Made by a program: the position numbers and the translations under genes. 64,000 bases of DNA from an uncultured Phascolarctobacterium sp. (GTDB taxonomy: Bacteria; Bacillota; Negativicutes; Acidaminococcales; Acidaminococcaceae). The stretch lies in the NCBI GenBank assembly GCA_900551745.1, contig URXA01000006.1:1-64000 (forward strand), in the 5' to 3' direction. Under the pieces are notes generated by a model that saw nothing but the letters and a program-made list of their open reading frames with translations, searched no databases and had not been told where the DNA came from. Below are positions 53,833-63,405 of this stretch, in pieces; the first letter of the stretch is position 1; every line of letters begins with the position of its first letter.

Positions 53833-53857
53833 CGGCAGCTCTCTTAGAAAGCTGCCG
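53833..53857 (-). terminator. Weak hairpin after the uridine-kinase-like gene
   Basis: CGGCAGCT and AGCTGCCG form an 8-bp stem with a 9-base loop about 20 bases beyond the kinase stop codon. On the minus strand there is no clear U run after it, so termination may be weak or Rho-assisted. The remaining sequence between 53718 and 53832 is AT-rich with no recognised gene. Confidence 0.4.
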
Positions 53858-53879
53858 TTGGTAATGCTTTTTTATTCAA

Positions 53880-55541
53880 TTACAGTGCCTCTTTAAAGGC
53901 ACTGCCGCCCACAAATTCACGTAAAATAGAGTTTTTGGGAATCAGCTCTTTATCCAGCGGTGTCACATGGCTAAGCAGTCCAAGCAGTCTTTGCGCGTTA
54001 GTATACACCGCTTCTGTTTCCGGTACGCCTTGCAGCAAAGGCTCGGCATACTTTTTCAATACTGCAAATTCATACACCAGCGTGGTATTAAAAATAATAT
54101 CTGCTTCTTCCTGGAATGGGAAAATATATTTTTCTTCCCCGCGGCGCACATCGTCCCACAGCTTCAAAGTCATCAGCGCGTCATGCGAACGGAACTGCGA
54201 ATCACGCACCATCCGGCGCAGCAGACGCATATCGGTAGTCTGGATACGGTTGTAATCATCCAGCGACATCGGCGTCAGGGCACTGATATAGACTTTCAGT
54301 TTATTACGGGCCGGAACAACGGCAGAGATGCGCTCATTCAAGCCGTGGATACCTTCGACGATCAGCACAGAATTATCGCTCAAAGTCAGCTCACGGCCCC
54401 GGTATTCGCGCAGTCCGGTACGGAAATTATATTTTGGTATTTTAACCGTTTCTCCTGCCAGCAGGCGCTTCAAGTGGTCGTTGAATAGTTCCAGATCAAT
54501 CGCTTCAACACTTTCAAAATCATAAGAGCCATCCGCTTTACGCGGTGTGTTCAAACGTTCTTTATAATAATCGTCCATCGATATCGGCACAGGTCTGAGA
54601 CCATTGACTACCAGCTGGATACTCAATCTTTGAGCAAAGGTCGTTTTCCCCGAGGAAGAAGGACCGGCGATCAAAACGAGATGTACGTCTTTACCTTTAT
54701 CAGTGATTTCATCCGCTATGGCGGCAATCTTTTTTTCATGCAGCGCCTCCGCCACCTGAATGATCACTCCGGCATGATCCTCTTTAATAATACGGTTCAG
54801 CTTGGCAACAGTATTGCACTGCAGCATAGTTGACCATTCTTCCATCTCGTGGAACATTTTATTGAGCTTGGGGCTGTCAACAAAAACATCCAGTTCGTTC
54901 TGACCCGTTTCCGGATAATTGATAACAATGCCGTTTTCGTAGTTTATCAGTTCAAACAGCTTCAAATAACCGCAATCCGGCAGCATCGGGCCGAAAAAGT
55001 ATTCCATATGTCCCTTCAAGGTATAACAGGTCAGCAATAAATCATCATCAATAGCGTGCAGCAGCTCCAAGCGATCAGCTTCGTTCCGCTCGCATAAAAT
55101 TTTTTCAGCTTCTTTTTTATTTATATGTTTATAAACGATCGGTTCAGACTTATCTGCCAACTCTTTCATATAGTCTTCCAATGCCTTTAAATCGTAGTTG
55201 CTGAGTACGATATCATTGGTTATTTCACAAAATAAAGCGCTGCCCAGGGAATTGCGGGCCTCAATTTTTACTTCCGGCCGTAGCTCTTTGATAGCTACCA
55301 GAAAAAGGAACAGCAGGCTGCGCACATAAACACGCATCCCCTCCTCCGTATCAAGCGTTATAAAATCAACTGTACCATCTTCCAAAATAGGCTTTTGCAG
55401 ATCAGTACCTATGCCCTTAAAAATACCTTCCACGATCGGACTTTGATAGTTAGCAGCAAAGTCTCTGCTTACTTCCAACAGCGTCGTTCCTGAAGGATAT
55501 TCCCTGATAATATTATTAGGTAATGTCAATTTAATTTTCAT
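53880..55541 (-). CDS. Uridine kinase-like nucleoside kinase with N-terminal TGS/ThrRS-like region
   Basis: A 553-aa protein. The N-terminal 270 residues begin with a TGS-like beta domain (IREYPSGTTLLEVSRDF) followed by a region resembling the ThrRS second domain (HIN-type motif YKHINKKEAEKIL), and the C-terminal part is a uridine-kinase/phosphoribulokinase P-loop domain (GPSSSGKTTFAQRL near residue 295; YDFESVEAIDLELF; RRMVRDSQFRS). This fused architecture occurs in many Firmicutes as a putative nucleoside kinase; its true substrate is unproven. It is in its own unit, on the same strand as, and downstream of, the aminotransferase and aspartate kinase genes, with a terminator between. Confidence 0.88.
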   Translation of the reverse strand: MKIKLTLPNNIIREYPSGTTLLEVSRDFAANYQSPIVEGIFKGIGTDLQKPILEDGTVDFITLDTEEGMRVYVRSLLFLFLVAIKELRPEVKIEARNSLGSALFCEITNDIVLSNYDLKALEDYMKELADKSEPIVYKHINKKEAEKILCERNEADRLELLHAIDDDLLLTCYTLKGHMEYFFGPMLPDCGYLKLFELINYENGIVINYPETGQNELDVFVDSPKLNKMFHEMEEWSTMLQCNTVAKLNRIIKEDHAGVIIQVAEALHEKKIAAIADEITDKGKDVHLVLIAGPSSSGKTTFAQRLSIQLVVNGLRPVPISMDDYYKERLNTPRKADGSYDFESVEAIDLELFNDHLKRLLAGETVKIPKYNFRTGLREYRGRELTLSDNSVLIVEGIHGLNERISAVVPARNKLKVYISALTPMSLDDYNRIQTTDMRLLRRMVRDSQFRSHDALMTLKLWDDVRRGEEKYIFPFQEEADIIFNTTLVYEFAVLKKYAEPLLQGVPETEAVYTNAQRLLGLLSHVTPLDKELIPKNSILREFVGGSAFKEAL

Positions 55542-55560
55542 AAATACTCCTTATGGAAAA

Positions 55561-55592
55561 AAAGACCGGAACTTTTTTTAGCTCCGGTCTTT
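55561..55592 (-). terminator. Terminator after the aminotransferase gene
   Basis: AAAGACCGGA and TCCGGTCTTT pair around a T-rich loop and, on the minus strand, run into a T tract before the kinase gene. Confidence 0.88.
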
Positions 55593-55607
55593 GATTGTTA
55601 TCAATGC

Positions 55608-56855
55608 TTATTTTTCTACAGCCTGCATTGCAGCCTGTACTTTTGCAGCCATACCGGCGATTTTTTTAAGCGGTACTGCGCAAACGGCAATACGCACGCC
55701 TGCAGCCAACGGAACAGCAAAAATATTGTCTTCGTGCAGTTTATCACAAATAGCATCGGGATTCTTTGCCGGAATGGACAGGAAGAAACCTGCTACATAA
55801 GGCAGCATCGGCAAGCCGCATTCTTCGGCTTCTTTAGTGAACAGGTCAGCACGTGCTTTGATCATTTGATAATAATCGTCGCGTTCTTTTTCGGTAGCGG
55901 CAAGCAGTTCCGGATCACTGTAAATATTAGCCAGAGTTTTCATTGCCGGGCGGTTGATGTTGGACCAGGTCGCACGGCTGGTATATTGATTGATGGCAGC
56001 AAATTCTTCAATGATTTCCTTAGAAGAAGAAACGCCGATCATAGCGCCGGTGCGCTGACCATAAAGCGTAAAGCCTTTAGACATACTGTATGCCACAATA
56101 CTGAAAATGTTGGCAGGCAGATTGGAAAGCTTTTTGAAGATTTTACGAACTTCTTCTTTTTCGCCGGCATAATCAATATAAGCTACGTCTAAAAGCAGCG
56201 TTACAGTTTTATCAGTACCTGCAGTCGCTTCTTTGATAATTTCGATGACTCCCTGCAAATCTTCTTCACTGAGGCTGTAACCAGTAGGGTTATGTGCCGG
56301 AGTGTTGATCATGAGCAGCAGGCTTTTCTGTTTGCCCAAAATCTCGTTGACTTTGGCTTTTAAGGCCGTCAGATTGTATTTATTATTTTCATCCAGCATT
56401 TTATAGGTATCCAGCTTACGGCCCATATCCTGACACAAAACCTTATACGGTCCCCAGTACCAGTCGGATGTCAGCGCGGTTTCGCCTGCGTCCATATAGT
56501 TCCAGATAGTATGATGGATAACGCCTGTGCCACCGGCAGTAGCAACAGCGGCTATATAGCCTTCAGGCCTGGAAGTGCCGAAAGCAGCAGTAATAACTTT
56601 CTCAAGATAGTCAGGCAGTCCGGAAATAGGAGCGTAAGCGATCAGCTCATTTGTCGCAAGACCACGGTAAACCTTTTCGATAGTCGGCAGACAAACAAGT
56701 TTTTCATCTTCGTCTAAAATAGCGCCGATAGTGGCGTTGGTTACTTTGTCAGCACCGTATTTAGCTGCTGCGGCAACGGCAGCGGCATTAGCGCCGAAAA
56801 TTTTATCCTGGGCAGATTTTCCTTTAGCATGATTAGCTGCAATACTAGTGATCAT
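55608..56855 (-). CDS. Class I/II pyridoxal-phosphate aminotransferase
   Basis: A 415-aa fold-type I aminotransferase. The PLP-binding lysine is Lys260 in SMSKGFTLYGQRTG, with NTPAHNPTGYSLS and LLLDVAYIDYAG as the cofactor-binding segments and Arg-rich C-terminus for the alpha-carboxylate. It resembles aspartate/aromatic aminotransferases. The neighbouring aspartate kinase suggests an aspartate- or lysine-pathway role, but co-transcription is the only evidence. Its start lies 45 bases after the aspartate kinase stop, and it ends at its own terminator. Confidence 0.88.
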   Translation of the reverse strand: MITSIAANHAKGKSAQDKIFGANAAAVAAAAKYGADKVTNATIGAILDEDEKLVCLPTIEKVYRGLATNELIAYAPISGLPDYLEKVITAAFGTSRPEGYIAAVATAGGTGVIHHTIWNYMDAGETALTSDWYWGPYKVLCQDMGRKLDTYKMLDENNKYNLTALKAKVNEILGKQKSLLLMINTPAHNPTGYSLSEEDLQGVIEIIKEATAGTDKTVTLLLDVAYIDYAGEKEEVRKIFKKLSNLPANIFSIVAYSMSKGFTLYGQRTGAMIGVSSSKEIIEEFAAINQYTSRATWSNINRPAMKTLANIYSDPELLAATEKERDDYYQMIKARADLFTKEAEECGLPMLPYVAGFFLSIPAKNPDAICDKLHEDNIFAVPLAAGVRIAVCAVPLKKIAGMAAKVQAAMQAVEK

Positions 56856-56900
56856 TGGTAAAAAGCCTCCTTAATTTATATAAGTAACTTTGCTTGCTTT

Positions 56901-58127
56901 TTATTTTGCACCTTCCGGGAAGAAATGTTCGTGGATAGCGTTCACAGCGGCTTTAACTTCCTTTTCCGGCACCAGGCAGGAAACGCTGATTTCGGAAGTA
57001 CTGATAACGTCGATATTGACGTTGGCTTTAGCAAGCGCACCGAACATACCGGCAGCAATACCGGGACTGCCAAGCATACCTGCACCAACGATAGATACCT
57101 TGGCAACATTGACTTCAATGTCAGCTTTGTCAAAATGCATCGTTTCCTTCAGGCTTTCAATAACGCTCATCGCTTCTACCATATCGGTTTGGGTAACGGT
57201 AAACAGGATGTCATTTTTATGGTCGGTAGCGCTTGCGCTTTGAACGATCATATCGACATCGATATTGGCTTCAGCCAGAGCCGAGAAGATTTTATAGGCA
57301 ATGCCCGGTTCGTCGCTGACACCGCGAACGGCGATTTTGGCGACATTAGTATCGTGCGCTACACCGCGAATAACAAAGTTTTTCTCTTGCACTGTGTATT
57401 CCTCCCTAATAATAGTTCCGGGTACGTCGTTAAAGGTAGAACGTACATGGATGGCAACGCCGTTATGTTCACCGAACTCTACAGCGCGCGGCTGCATAAC
57501 GCCTGCTCCCAGGCGGGCCAGTTCCAGCATTTCCACAAAAGTGATCTCGTCCAGCTTCTGCGCTCCTGCTACGATACGAGGATCAGCAGTATAAACGCCG
57601 TCCACGTCAGTATAGATATCGCACATATCCGCTTTCAGGCCTGCCGCAATCGCAACAGCTGTAGTATCGCTGCCGCCGCGGCCCAAAGTTGTGATCTGTC
57701 CCAAGTCAGTAATGCCCTGGAACCCTGCGACGATAACGATCTTGCCTTCGTCTAAAGCCTGCTTGACCTGACCGGCCTGTACATCTAAAATACTGGCTTT
57801 AGAATGTTTATCGTTCGTTTTGATACCAGCCTGAGCACCGGTAAAAGATACTGCGGGCTGTCCTTTGGCACAGAAAGCACTGGCCATCAGGGCAATGGAG
57901 ACCTGCTCGCCTGTCGCCAGCAGCATATCCAGTTCTCTTTTCGGCATTTCTGGATTGACCTTAGCAGCTAAAGTCAGCAAATCATCAGTATGGTCGCCCA
58001 TAGCGGAAACAACTAAGACGATTCTGTCGTCCGGTTGACGTTCGCGCAGAATCCGGTCAACGATACCATGCATCTTCTCAGGTGTCGCAACCGAACTGCC
58101 GCCAAACTTTTTCACTAGTGTAGCCAT
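56901..58127 (-). CDS. lysC: Aspartate kinase
   Basis: A 408-aa monofunctional aspartokinase, first step of the lysine/threonine/methionine pathway. The N-terminal kinase domain begins KKFGGSSVAT and contains ITTLGRGGSDTTAVAIA; two C-terminal ACT domains (about 265-335 and 345-405) provide feedback control, probably by lysine and/or threonine. Length fits the single-chain beta-type aspartokinases. The ribosome-binding site is an unusual G6 run (GGGGGGAAG) 5 bases before the ATG. It is co-directional with the aminotransferase gene downstream. Confidence 0.95.
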   Translation of the reverse strand: MATLVKKFGGSSVATPEKMHGIVDRILRERQPDDRIVLVVSAMGDHTDDLLTLAAKVNPEMPKRELDMLLATGEQVSIALMASAFCAKGQPAVSFTGAQAGIKTNDKHSKASILDVQAGQVKQALDEGKIVIVAGFQGITDLGQITTLGRGGSDTTAVAIAAGLKADMCDIYTDVDGVYTADPRIVAGAQKLDEITFVEMLELARLGAGVMQPRAVEFGEHNGVAIHVRSTFNDVPGTIIREEYTVQEKNFVIRGVAHDTNVAKIAVRGVSDEPGIAYKIFSALAEANIDVDMIVQSASATDHKNDILFTVTQTDMVEAMSVIESLKETMHFDKADIEVNVAKVSIVGAGMLGSPGIAAGMFGALAKANVNIDVISTSEISVSCLVPEKEVKAAVNAIHEHFFPEGAK

Positions 58128-58287
58128 TTACTTCCCCCCGTTTGTTAACTTGCCACCCGGAAAAATCCATTCCAAGCGCACAGAAAGCATATATTTTCAC
58201 TAACTATTATCACATTATTTAGTCTTTCGGTCAATATCTTCTACAAAATTTTCTTGATTGTATTACATTTTTGCATAAAACTGCCTT

Positions 58288-60648
58288 TTACAGATAAATT
58301 ACCGTCGCACCGGCACCGCCTTCATGCAGCGAAGCCAGTTCCAGTCTTTTGACCGCACGGTGCGCGGATAAATAGGCAGTCAGTCCGGCACGTAAAGCGC
58401 CCGTTCCCTTGCCATGAATGATACGCAGCTCCGGCAAACCTGCCAGCAGTGCATCGTCGATGCCTTTATCTACGGTCGGTATCGCCTCTTCGATCGTCAT
58501 ACCACGAACATCAAGTTCCTGTCTGGTAGAAGCAGTACGTGTGACCAGCATATCATGGGCATAGCCCTTGCGTTTTTTAGGCCGCAGATCTTCGCTCACT
58601 TGGGTCTTTCCTTTTACCAGCAGGCAATTTTTAGCAGGCACGTTAGTTTTTAATATACCAACCTGCACTGTCACATCACTGCCGTTAACAGCAACAATCG
58701 TACCATTTTGACGCAGTGAAGGTAAAAAGACAGTCTGCCCGACTTTAGCAGTTTCTTTTGACAACGGCGTGCCTTCCGGCAATGGCGCATCTTCACTGAA
58801 CTGTTTATTTAACTGTTTGCGCGCGGCTTCCGCAGCAGCTTCCAGTTTTTTCGCATCAAAGTCAGCCTTCATTGAGCGCAGCTCTTTTAAAATAGCTTCC
58901 GATTCCCGGCGGCTGCTGCGGTAAATCTCATCAGCCTGTTCACGGGCTTTACGTAACATTTCGTTCTTGCGGCGGTCAAGCTCCTGTTTCTGCTTGTGCA
59001 GCTCCTGCTTAATCCGCTCGCTTTCCAAACGCAGCATTTGTATTTCTTTGTTCTGAGATTCGTATTGACGGCGTTCGCCTTCCAGCTCATGCAGTACATC
59101 TTCCATATGCACATGTTCCTGATCCAGCAGTTTACCGGCGTTTTCAACAATCTCTTCCGACAGTCCCAGCCTTCTGCTGATATTGAAAGCATTGCTGCTG
59201 CCAGGAACACCCATCAGCAATCTGTAGGTCGGCCGCAGACTGACAGGATCAAACTCCACGCTGGCATTTTCCATTCCCGTATGTCCATAAGCAAATGTTT
59301 TCAATTCGCTGTAGTGTGTCGTGATCATTGTCAACACGCCTTTTTCATGCAAATGCTCCAACATCGCCATAGCCAGGGCAGCACCTTCGTTAGGGTCAGT
59401 ACCGGCACAGATTTCATCCACCAACACCAGATCACCGCTGCGCACTTCGTTTAAAATCTCTACCAGATTGGTCATATGTCCGGAAAAAGTACTCAGGCTC
59501 TGCTCAATGCTCTGCTCATCACCAATATCGGCATAAATAGCTCTGAAAACCGGCATTTTAGCGCTGCGGGCAGGTAAAAACAAGCCGGCCTGCGCCATTA
59601 ACGCAAACAGCCCGACCGCTTTTAGAGCTACGGTTTTACCGCCGGTATTTGGACCGGTGATCAAAAGCGTATTAAAATCTCCGCCCAATTCTATATCCAG
59701 GGGCACTACTTGACTTTGATCCAGCAGCGGATGACGTCCCTGCACGATCTCGACTTTGCCGCCCAAATGCAGCATTGGCCTTACGGCTTTCTGCGCCTGC
59801 GCCAAATAAGCACGGGCACAGATAACATCAAGATTTGTAAGAGTCTCGACGCCGGCAGTGAGCAGATCACCGTCTGCCCCGACGCTTCCAGACAGCTGCC
59901 TCAGAATCCGTTCTATTTCCTCTTTTTCTTCAGCCATATATTTTTTGATATCATTATTCAGGTTGACAACAGCCATCGGCTCAATAAACAAGGTTGCTCC
60001 GCTGCCGGACTGATCGTGAACGACGCCCGGAAAATTAAGTTTATATTCCTGTTTGATAGGAATGACATATCTGTCTCCGCGCATAGTTACCAGCGCGTCC
60101 TGAAAATATTTTTGATTATTAGGATCGTGCAGGACTTTTTCCAGCTGTTCACGCACACGGTTTTTCGCTATCTGAATACCAGTCCGTAAGCCTCCAAGCT
60201 TTGACGAAGCACTGTCTTTGATTTCGCCTTTTTCAGAAATAGCATTCTCCAGTTGTTTTTCCAAACGCGGCAGCGGCTGCAAAGCTTCAGCATATGCTGC
60301 CAAAGTCGGTGCCAGCTCACTCTCCTCCTGCAAAAAGGTCTTGATCTGACGGATCGCCGCAACCGTACTGCCGATCTCCATCAAGGTTTCAGCTTCCAGC
60401 ACAGCCCCCAATTGGGCATGCTTAACAGCAGCCACAATATTATGCGCACCGCCAAAGGGAAATCTTTTTCCTTCATCCAGCAGACGCAGTGCCTCGGCTG
60501 TTTCTTCCTGCAAGCGCTTAACAATACTGAACTCACTTTCTGTGCGTATTGCTAAAGCCTGCGCCTTCCCCAGCGAGGTGGCCGTTTTACTGGCCAGCAG
60601 CGCTTTTACTTTATCAAATTCTAATGTCTTAACAGCAAATCTTGCCAT
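58288..60648 (-). CDS. mutS2: Endonuclease MutS2
   Basis: A 786-aa MutS2 protein that suppresses homologous recombination and, in Firmicutes, rescues collided ribosomes. It has the MutS core without the mismatch-recognition domain, the Walker A GPNTGGKT near residue 330, a long coiled-coil stretch rich in Arg/Gln/Glu (about 515-620), a KOW-like segment, and a C-terminal Smr nuclease domain (LDVRGMTIEEA and IHGKGTGALR, about 710-786). It starts 10 bases after the U32-family gene ends; 160 bases of intergenic sequence without a recognised feature separate it from lysC. Confidence 0.95.
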   Translation of the reverse strand: MARFAVKTLEFDKVKALLASKTATSLGKAQALAIRTESEFSIVKRLQEETAEALRLLDEGKRFPFGGAHNIVAAVKHAQLGAVLEAETLMEIGSTVAAIRQIKTFLQEESELAPTLAAYAEALQPLPRLEKQLENAISEKGEIKDSASSKLGGLRTGIQIAKNRVREQLEKVLHDPNNQKYFQDALVTMRGDRYVIPIKQEYKLNFPGVVHDQSGSGATLFIEPMAVVNLNNDIKKYMAEEKEEIERILRQLSGSVGADGDLLTAGVETLTNLDVICARAYLAQAQKAVRPMLHLGGKVEIVQGRHPLLDQSQVVPLDIELGGDFNTLLITGPNTGGKTVALKAVGLFALMAQAGLFLPARSAKMPVFRAIYADIGDEQSIEQSLSTFSGHMTNLVEILNEVRSGDLVLVDEICAGTDPNEGAALAMAMLEHLHEKGVLTMITTHYSELKTFAYGHTGMENASVEFDPVSLRPTYRLLMGVPGSSNAFNISRRLGLSEEIVENAGKLLDQEHVHMEDVLHELEGERRQYESQNKEIQMLRLESERIKQELHKQKQELDRRKNEMLRKAREQADEIYRSSRRESEAILKELRSMKADFDAKKLEAAAEAARKQLNKQFSEDAPLPEGTPLSKETAKVGQTVFLPSLRQNGTIVAVNGSDVTVQVGILKTNVPAKNCLLVKGKTQVSEDLRPKKRKGYAHDMLVTRTASTRQELDVRGMTIEEAIPTVDKGIDDALLAGLPELRIIHGKGTGALRAGLTAYLSAHRAVKRLELASLHEGGAGATVIYL

Positions 60649-60657
60649 AATTACTCC

Positions 60658-63126
60658 TTATAATACGCCGCGGAAATAATGCCCCCTGGTCGTATGCGGC
60701 AGGTTTTCCGCAACTTCGCGGTCACCTCGCAGCACTTCCTTATACAACGTTACCAACGATGCTGTTTCTTCATTAGTATAATTACGCGCATCTAAACGCA
60801 GCCGGCCAACGCCGATACTTTCCATATGCTTAATATTGGTCAGCATCGACAGGTCATGCGCATTTAAAATATGCATCCGGCAGTTCTGGTCGGTAACTAT
60901 AGGAAACTTCGCATCCTTGCGGTCACTTAAAAACAACTTCTCCCTGCAGTTAAATTTACAGTCGCCCTGATGCAGATCACCCAAAAAGCTGCCGCCTACG
61001 CAGTATTCCGAAACCATCATTTCAATCCTCCCCTGCACCATACATTCCACAGGAACGGGGCTGACTGCGGCTAAATGTTCTACCTGCGCCATTGTCAGCT
61101 CGGCTGACAGGGTTGCTCCCACGGCGCCCTTTTCACGCCAGAATTCCAGATTCTGATCGTTATAAATATTCAAAGACATATCGGCCCACAAAGACAGCCC
61201 GCTGTATTGCTGCGCCAGCTGCCACAAGCCGTTGTTGCTGATATAAACAGCATCGGGCTTCAACTGCTGCCAATAGGCAAACAACTCGGCAAAATAAGGC
61301 AGCTGTCCTTCTTTAACAATACGCGGTGTCGCTATAGCCCATTTTTTACCATAATTTTGAGCAAGACCAGCAACTTCGGCATAAGACTGCCTTGGCAGCT
61401 GCCTGCCGCTGAAAATATCGCCGCCGAAAATAATATAATCAGCGCCTCCTGACAAAGCAGCCTGTGCTTTAGCAACAGTATCGGCATGCACAGTCAACAG
61501 CGCATGTTTGCTGCGGCTGATTTTTTCTGCAGGAACCAGATCCCGCGGCACCTTATGACGTTGTACACGCATCGGCGCAAAAGCCTCCAGACGTGCAGTA
61601 TCTAAAGCTTCGACAGCTAAACGGCGAGCCTCGTTGATCTCGCTCATCGGCACCATCACGTTTTCATCACATTCCAGCACCAAATCTGACAGCTCATATT
61701 CAGTCGTGCCCAGTCGATCTACCTGTTTACGCACAGTTTCCTCATTTAAAGCATGCTTGCGGGCAGCTTCTACAATAAACTGTGTTTCACCATAGCCTGT
61801 ATTGCCCTCGTCATCAGTCAGCAGCACCGTCATTGGCTTGCCTGCTCTTGCTGTTACTAAAGCACTTACAGGGATACGGCGTTTAGCCTTCTCACCAAAG
61901 AACTGTGCGGCATATGTCATCAGACGGTTATCAAAGGTTCTGAAAACACGGTCATTCATTTTAATGCCATGCGGCACATCAATAGTGACTTGCGAACCTG
62001 CAGCAGCCACAGCTACTTCCTGTCCGTTCTGCAAAAGTGATGTCACAGTAGTGCCAACACGACCACCCACGCTGACCCAAAACTCTAAGCCATCATCCAA
62101 ATGCAATTCTTTATCAAGTTTCAGTGTCGCTTTGTTAGCAGCTTTATCAAGCTTAACAACACGCCCCACCAAAACACCGCGATTGTTTGGCCGACGGTCG
62201 CTCATCATTTCCCTGCCGGGCCGCTCAAGCAGATAAGCAGTTGTAAAATCACGATTAAAAATCTGTTCAATATTGGCAAAATCTTCTTCCGGTACCTGGT
62301 AATCACCGCCAAGATAACTGTCGATAGCCCTGCGATAAGCATCGACAACTACGGCTACATATTCAGGACGCTTCATACGGCCTTCGATTTTATAGGATGT
62401 TACACCGGCTTCGATCAGCTGCGGTAAAATATCCAAAGTATTCAAGTCCTTAGGACTCAAAAGATATTGCCCTGCGTCTTTGCCGCTCAGCAGATCTTCT
62501 CCTGCTTCATTGACCAGCTTATAAGGCAGACGGCACGGCTGGGCGCAACGTCCGCGATTGCCGCTGCGGCCGCCGATCAGGCTGCTCATCAAACATTGAC
62601 CTGAATAACATACGCACAAAGCTCCATGAATAAAAACTTCTATTTCTGTATCTGTGCCATGACAGATCGTATTTATTTCTTCCAGACTCAACTCGCGCGC
62701 CAGAACAACACGTTCCATACCGGCTTCAGCAGCAAGCTTAACACCCTCGGAATTAGTAACCGTCATCTGCGTACTGGCATGCAAAGGCAGGTCCGGCACT
62801 ATTTGCCGGGCCAGACGGATCACACCCAGATCCTGTACGATAATACCGTCGATGCCCACATTACTCAAAAACAGCAGATAATCAGCCAATTCGCCCAGCT
62901 CACTGTCATCGACCAGCGTGTTGACAGTGATATACAGTCGCACACGGTGCATATGAGCAAAGTAAACAGCCTTCTGCATTTCTTCACGGTCAAAATTACT
63001 GGCATACTGACGTGCGCCAAAAGCTTTGCCGCCCATATATACAGCATCAGCACCGGCATTCACCGCCGCTTCCAACGCTTCCCAGCTCCCGGCAGGAGCG
63101 AGCAGTTCGATGGTTTGCTTTTTCAT
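60658..63126 (-). CDS. U32-family peptidase/RlhA-like protein with DUF3656
   Basis: An 822-aa protein of the U32 peptidase family. The first ~270 residues form the TIM-barrel-like domain with the iron-sulfur type cysteine motif CYSGQCLMSSLIGGRSGN (about 169-186) and RCAQPCR; a middle domain resembles DUF3656; and a second U32-like half (from ALLTVHADTVAKAQAAL) ends with another cysteine set (YCVGGSFLGDL, CKFNCREKL). Homologues include RlhA, which hydroxylates C2501 of 23S rRNA, and TrhP-like tRNA hydroxylases, so RNA hydroxylation is more likely than proteolysis. It lies between zapA and mutS2. Confidence 0.85.
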   Translation of the reverse strand: MKKQTIELLAPAGSWEALEAAVNAGADAVYMGGKAFGARQYASNFDREEMQKAVYFAHMHRVRLYITVNTLVDDSELGELADYLLFLSNVGIDGIIVQDLGVIRLARQIVPDLPLHASTQMTVTNSEGVKLAAEAGMERVVLARELSLEEINTICHGTDTEIEVFIHGALCVCYSGQCLMSSLIGGRSGNRGRCAQPCRLPYKLVNEAGEDLLSGKDAGQYLLSPKDLNTLDILPQLIEAGVTSYKIEGRMKRPEYVAVVVDAYRRAIDSYLGGDYQVPEEDFANIEQIFNRDFTTAYLLERPGREMMSDRRPNNRGVLVGRVVKLDKAANKATLKLDKELHLDDGLEFWVSVGGRVGTTVTSLLQNGQEVAVAAAGSQVTIDVPHGIKMNDRVFRTFDNRLMTYAAQFFGEKAKRRIPVSALVTARAGKPMTVLLTDDEGNTGYGETQFIVEAARKHALNEETVRKQVDRLGTTEYELSDLVLECDENVMVPMSEINEARRLAVEALDTARLEAFAPMRVQRHKVPRDLVPAEKISRSKHALLTVHADTVAKAQAALSGGADYIIFGGDIFSGRQLPRQSYAEVAGLAQNYGKKWAIATPRIVKEGQLPYFAELFAYWQQLKPDAVYISNNGLWQLAQQYSGLSLWADMSLNIYNDQNLEFWREKGAVGATLSAELTMAQVEHLAAVSPVPVECMVQGRIEMMVSEYCVGGSFLGDLHQGDCKFNCREKLFLSDRKDAKFPIVTDQNCRMHILNAHDLSMLTNIKHMESIGVGRLRLDARNYTNEETASLVTLYKEVLRGDREVAENLPHTTRGHYFRGVL

Positions 63127-63144
63127 TAACTAAAAACCTCTTCT

Positions 63145-63390
63145 CTAAATATCCTTCGCCGCTTTCAGCAAGGCTTCATATTCACGACGTAAGGTATATA
63201 ACTCTCCCGCCAGATCCAACGCCGCCCATACAGCGACTTTGGAAGTTGTGACCAAATGCTGGCTTGTCGCCAGTTTCTGCATTTTTTTATCGACCATTGC
63301 CGCAATCGCATCCACATCAGTACGCGGCAAATCAGTCTTTAAAGTATATTCATCATTAAAAATTTTCACGGTAACGGCAGTTTTTTCCAT
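63145..63390 (-). CDS. zapA: Cell division protein ZapA
   Basis: An 81-aa protein with the ZapA layout: a short beta N-terminus (VTVKIFNDEYTLKT) and a long helix (about 33-80) that forms the coiled coil bundling FtsZ filaments at mid-cell. The size and the conserved position upstream of the U32 peptidase and mutS2 genes match Firmicutes. It starts 15 bases after the I42-domain gene and ends 18 bases before the U32 gene. Confidence 0.88.
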   Translation of the reverse strand: MEKTAVTVKIFNDEYTLKTDLPRTDVDAIAAMVDKKMQKLATSQHLVTTSKVAVWAALDLAGELYTLRREYEALLKAAKDI

Positions 63391-63405
63391 CTCAGACCTC
63401 CGTTA

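Noticed and set aside
58128..58142. G6 run just before the aspartate kinase start, as a third slippage site
   Set aside because: Only six bases and located at the ribosome-binding site rather than between promoter hexamers; no promoter of the TTGC/TATAAT type was seen around it, so it is better read as a G-rich Shine-Dalgarno.
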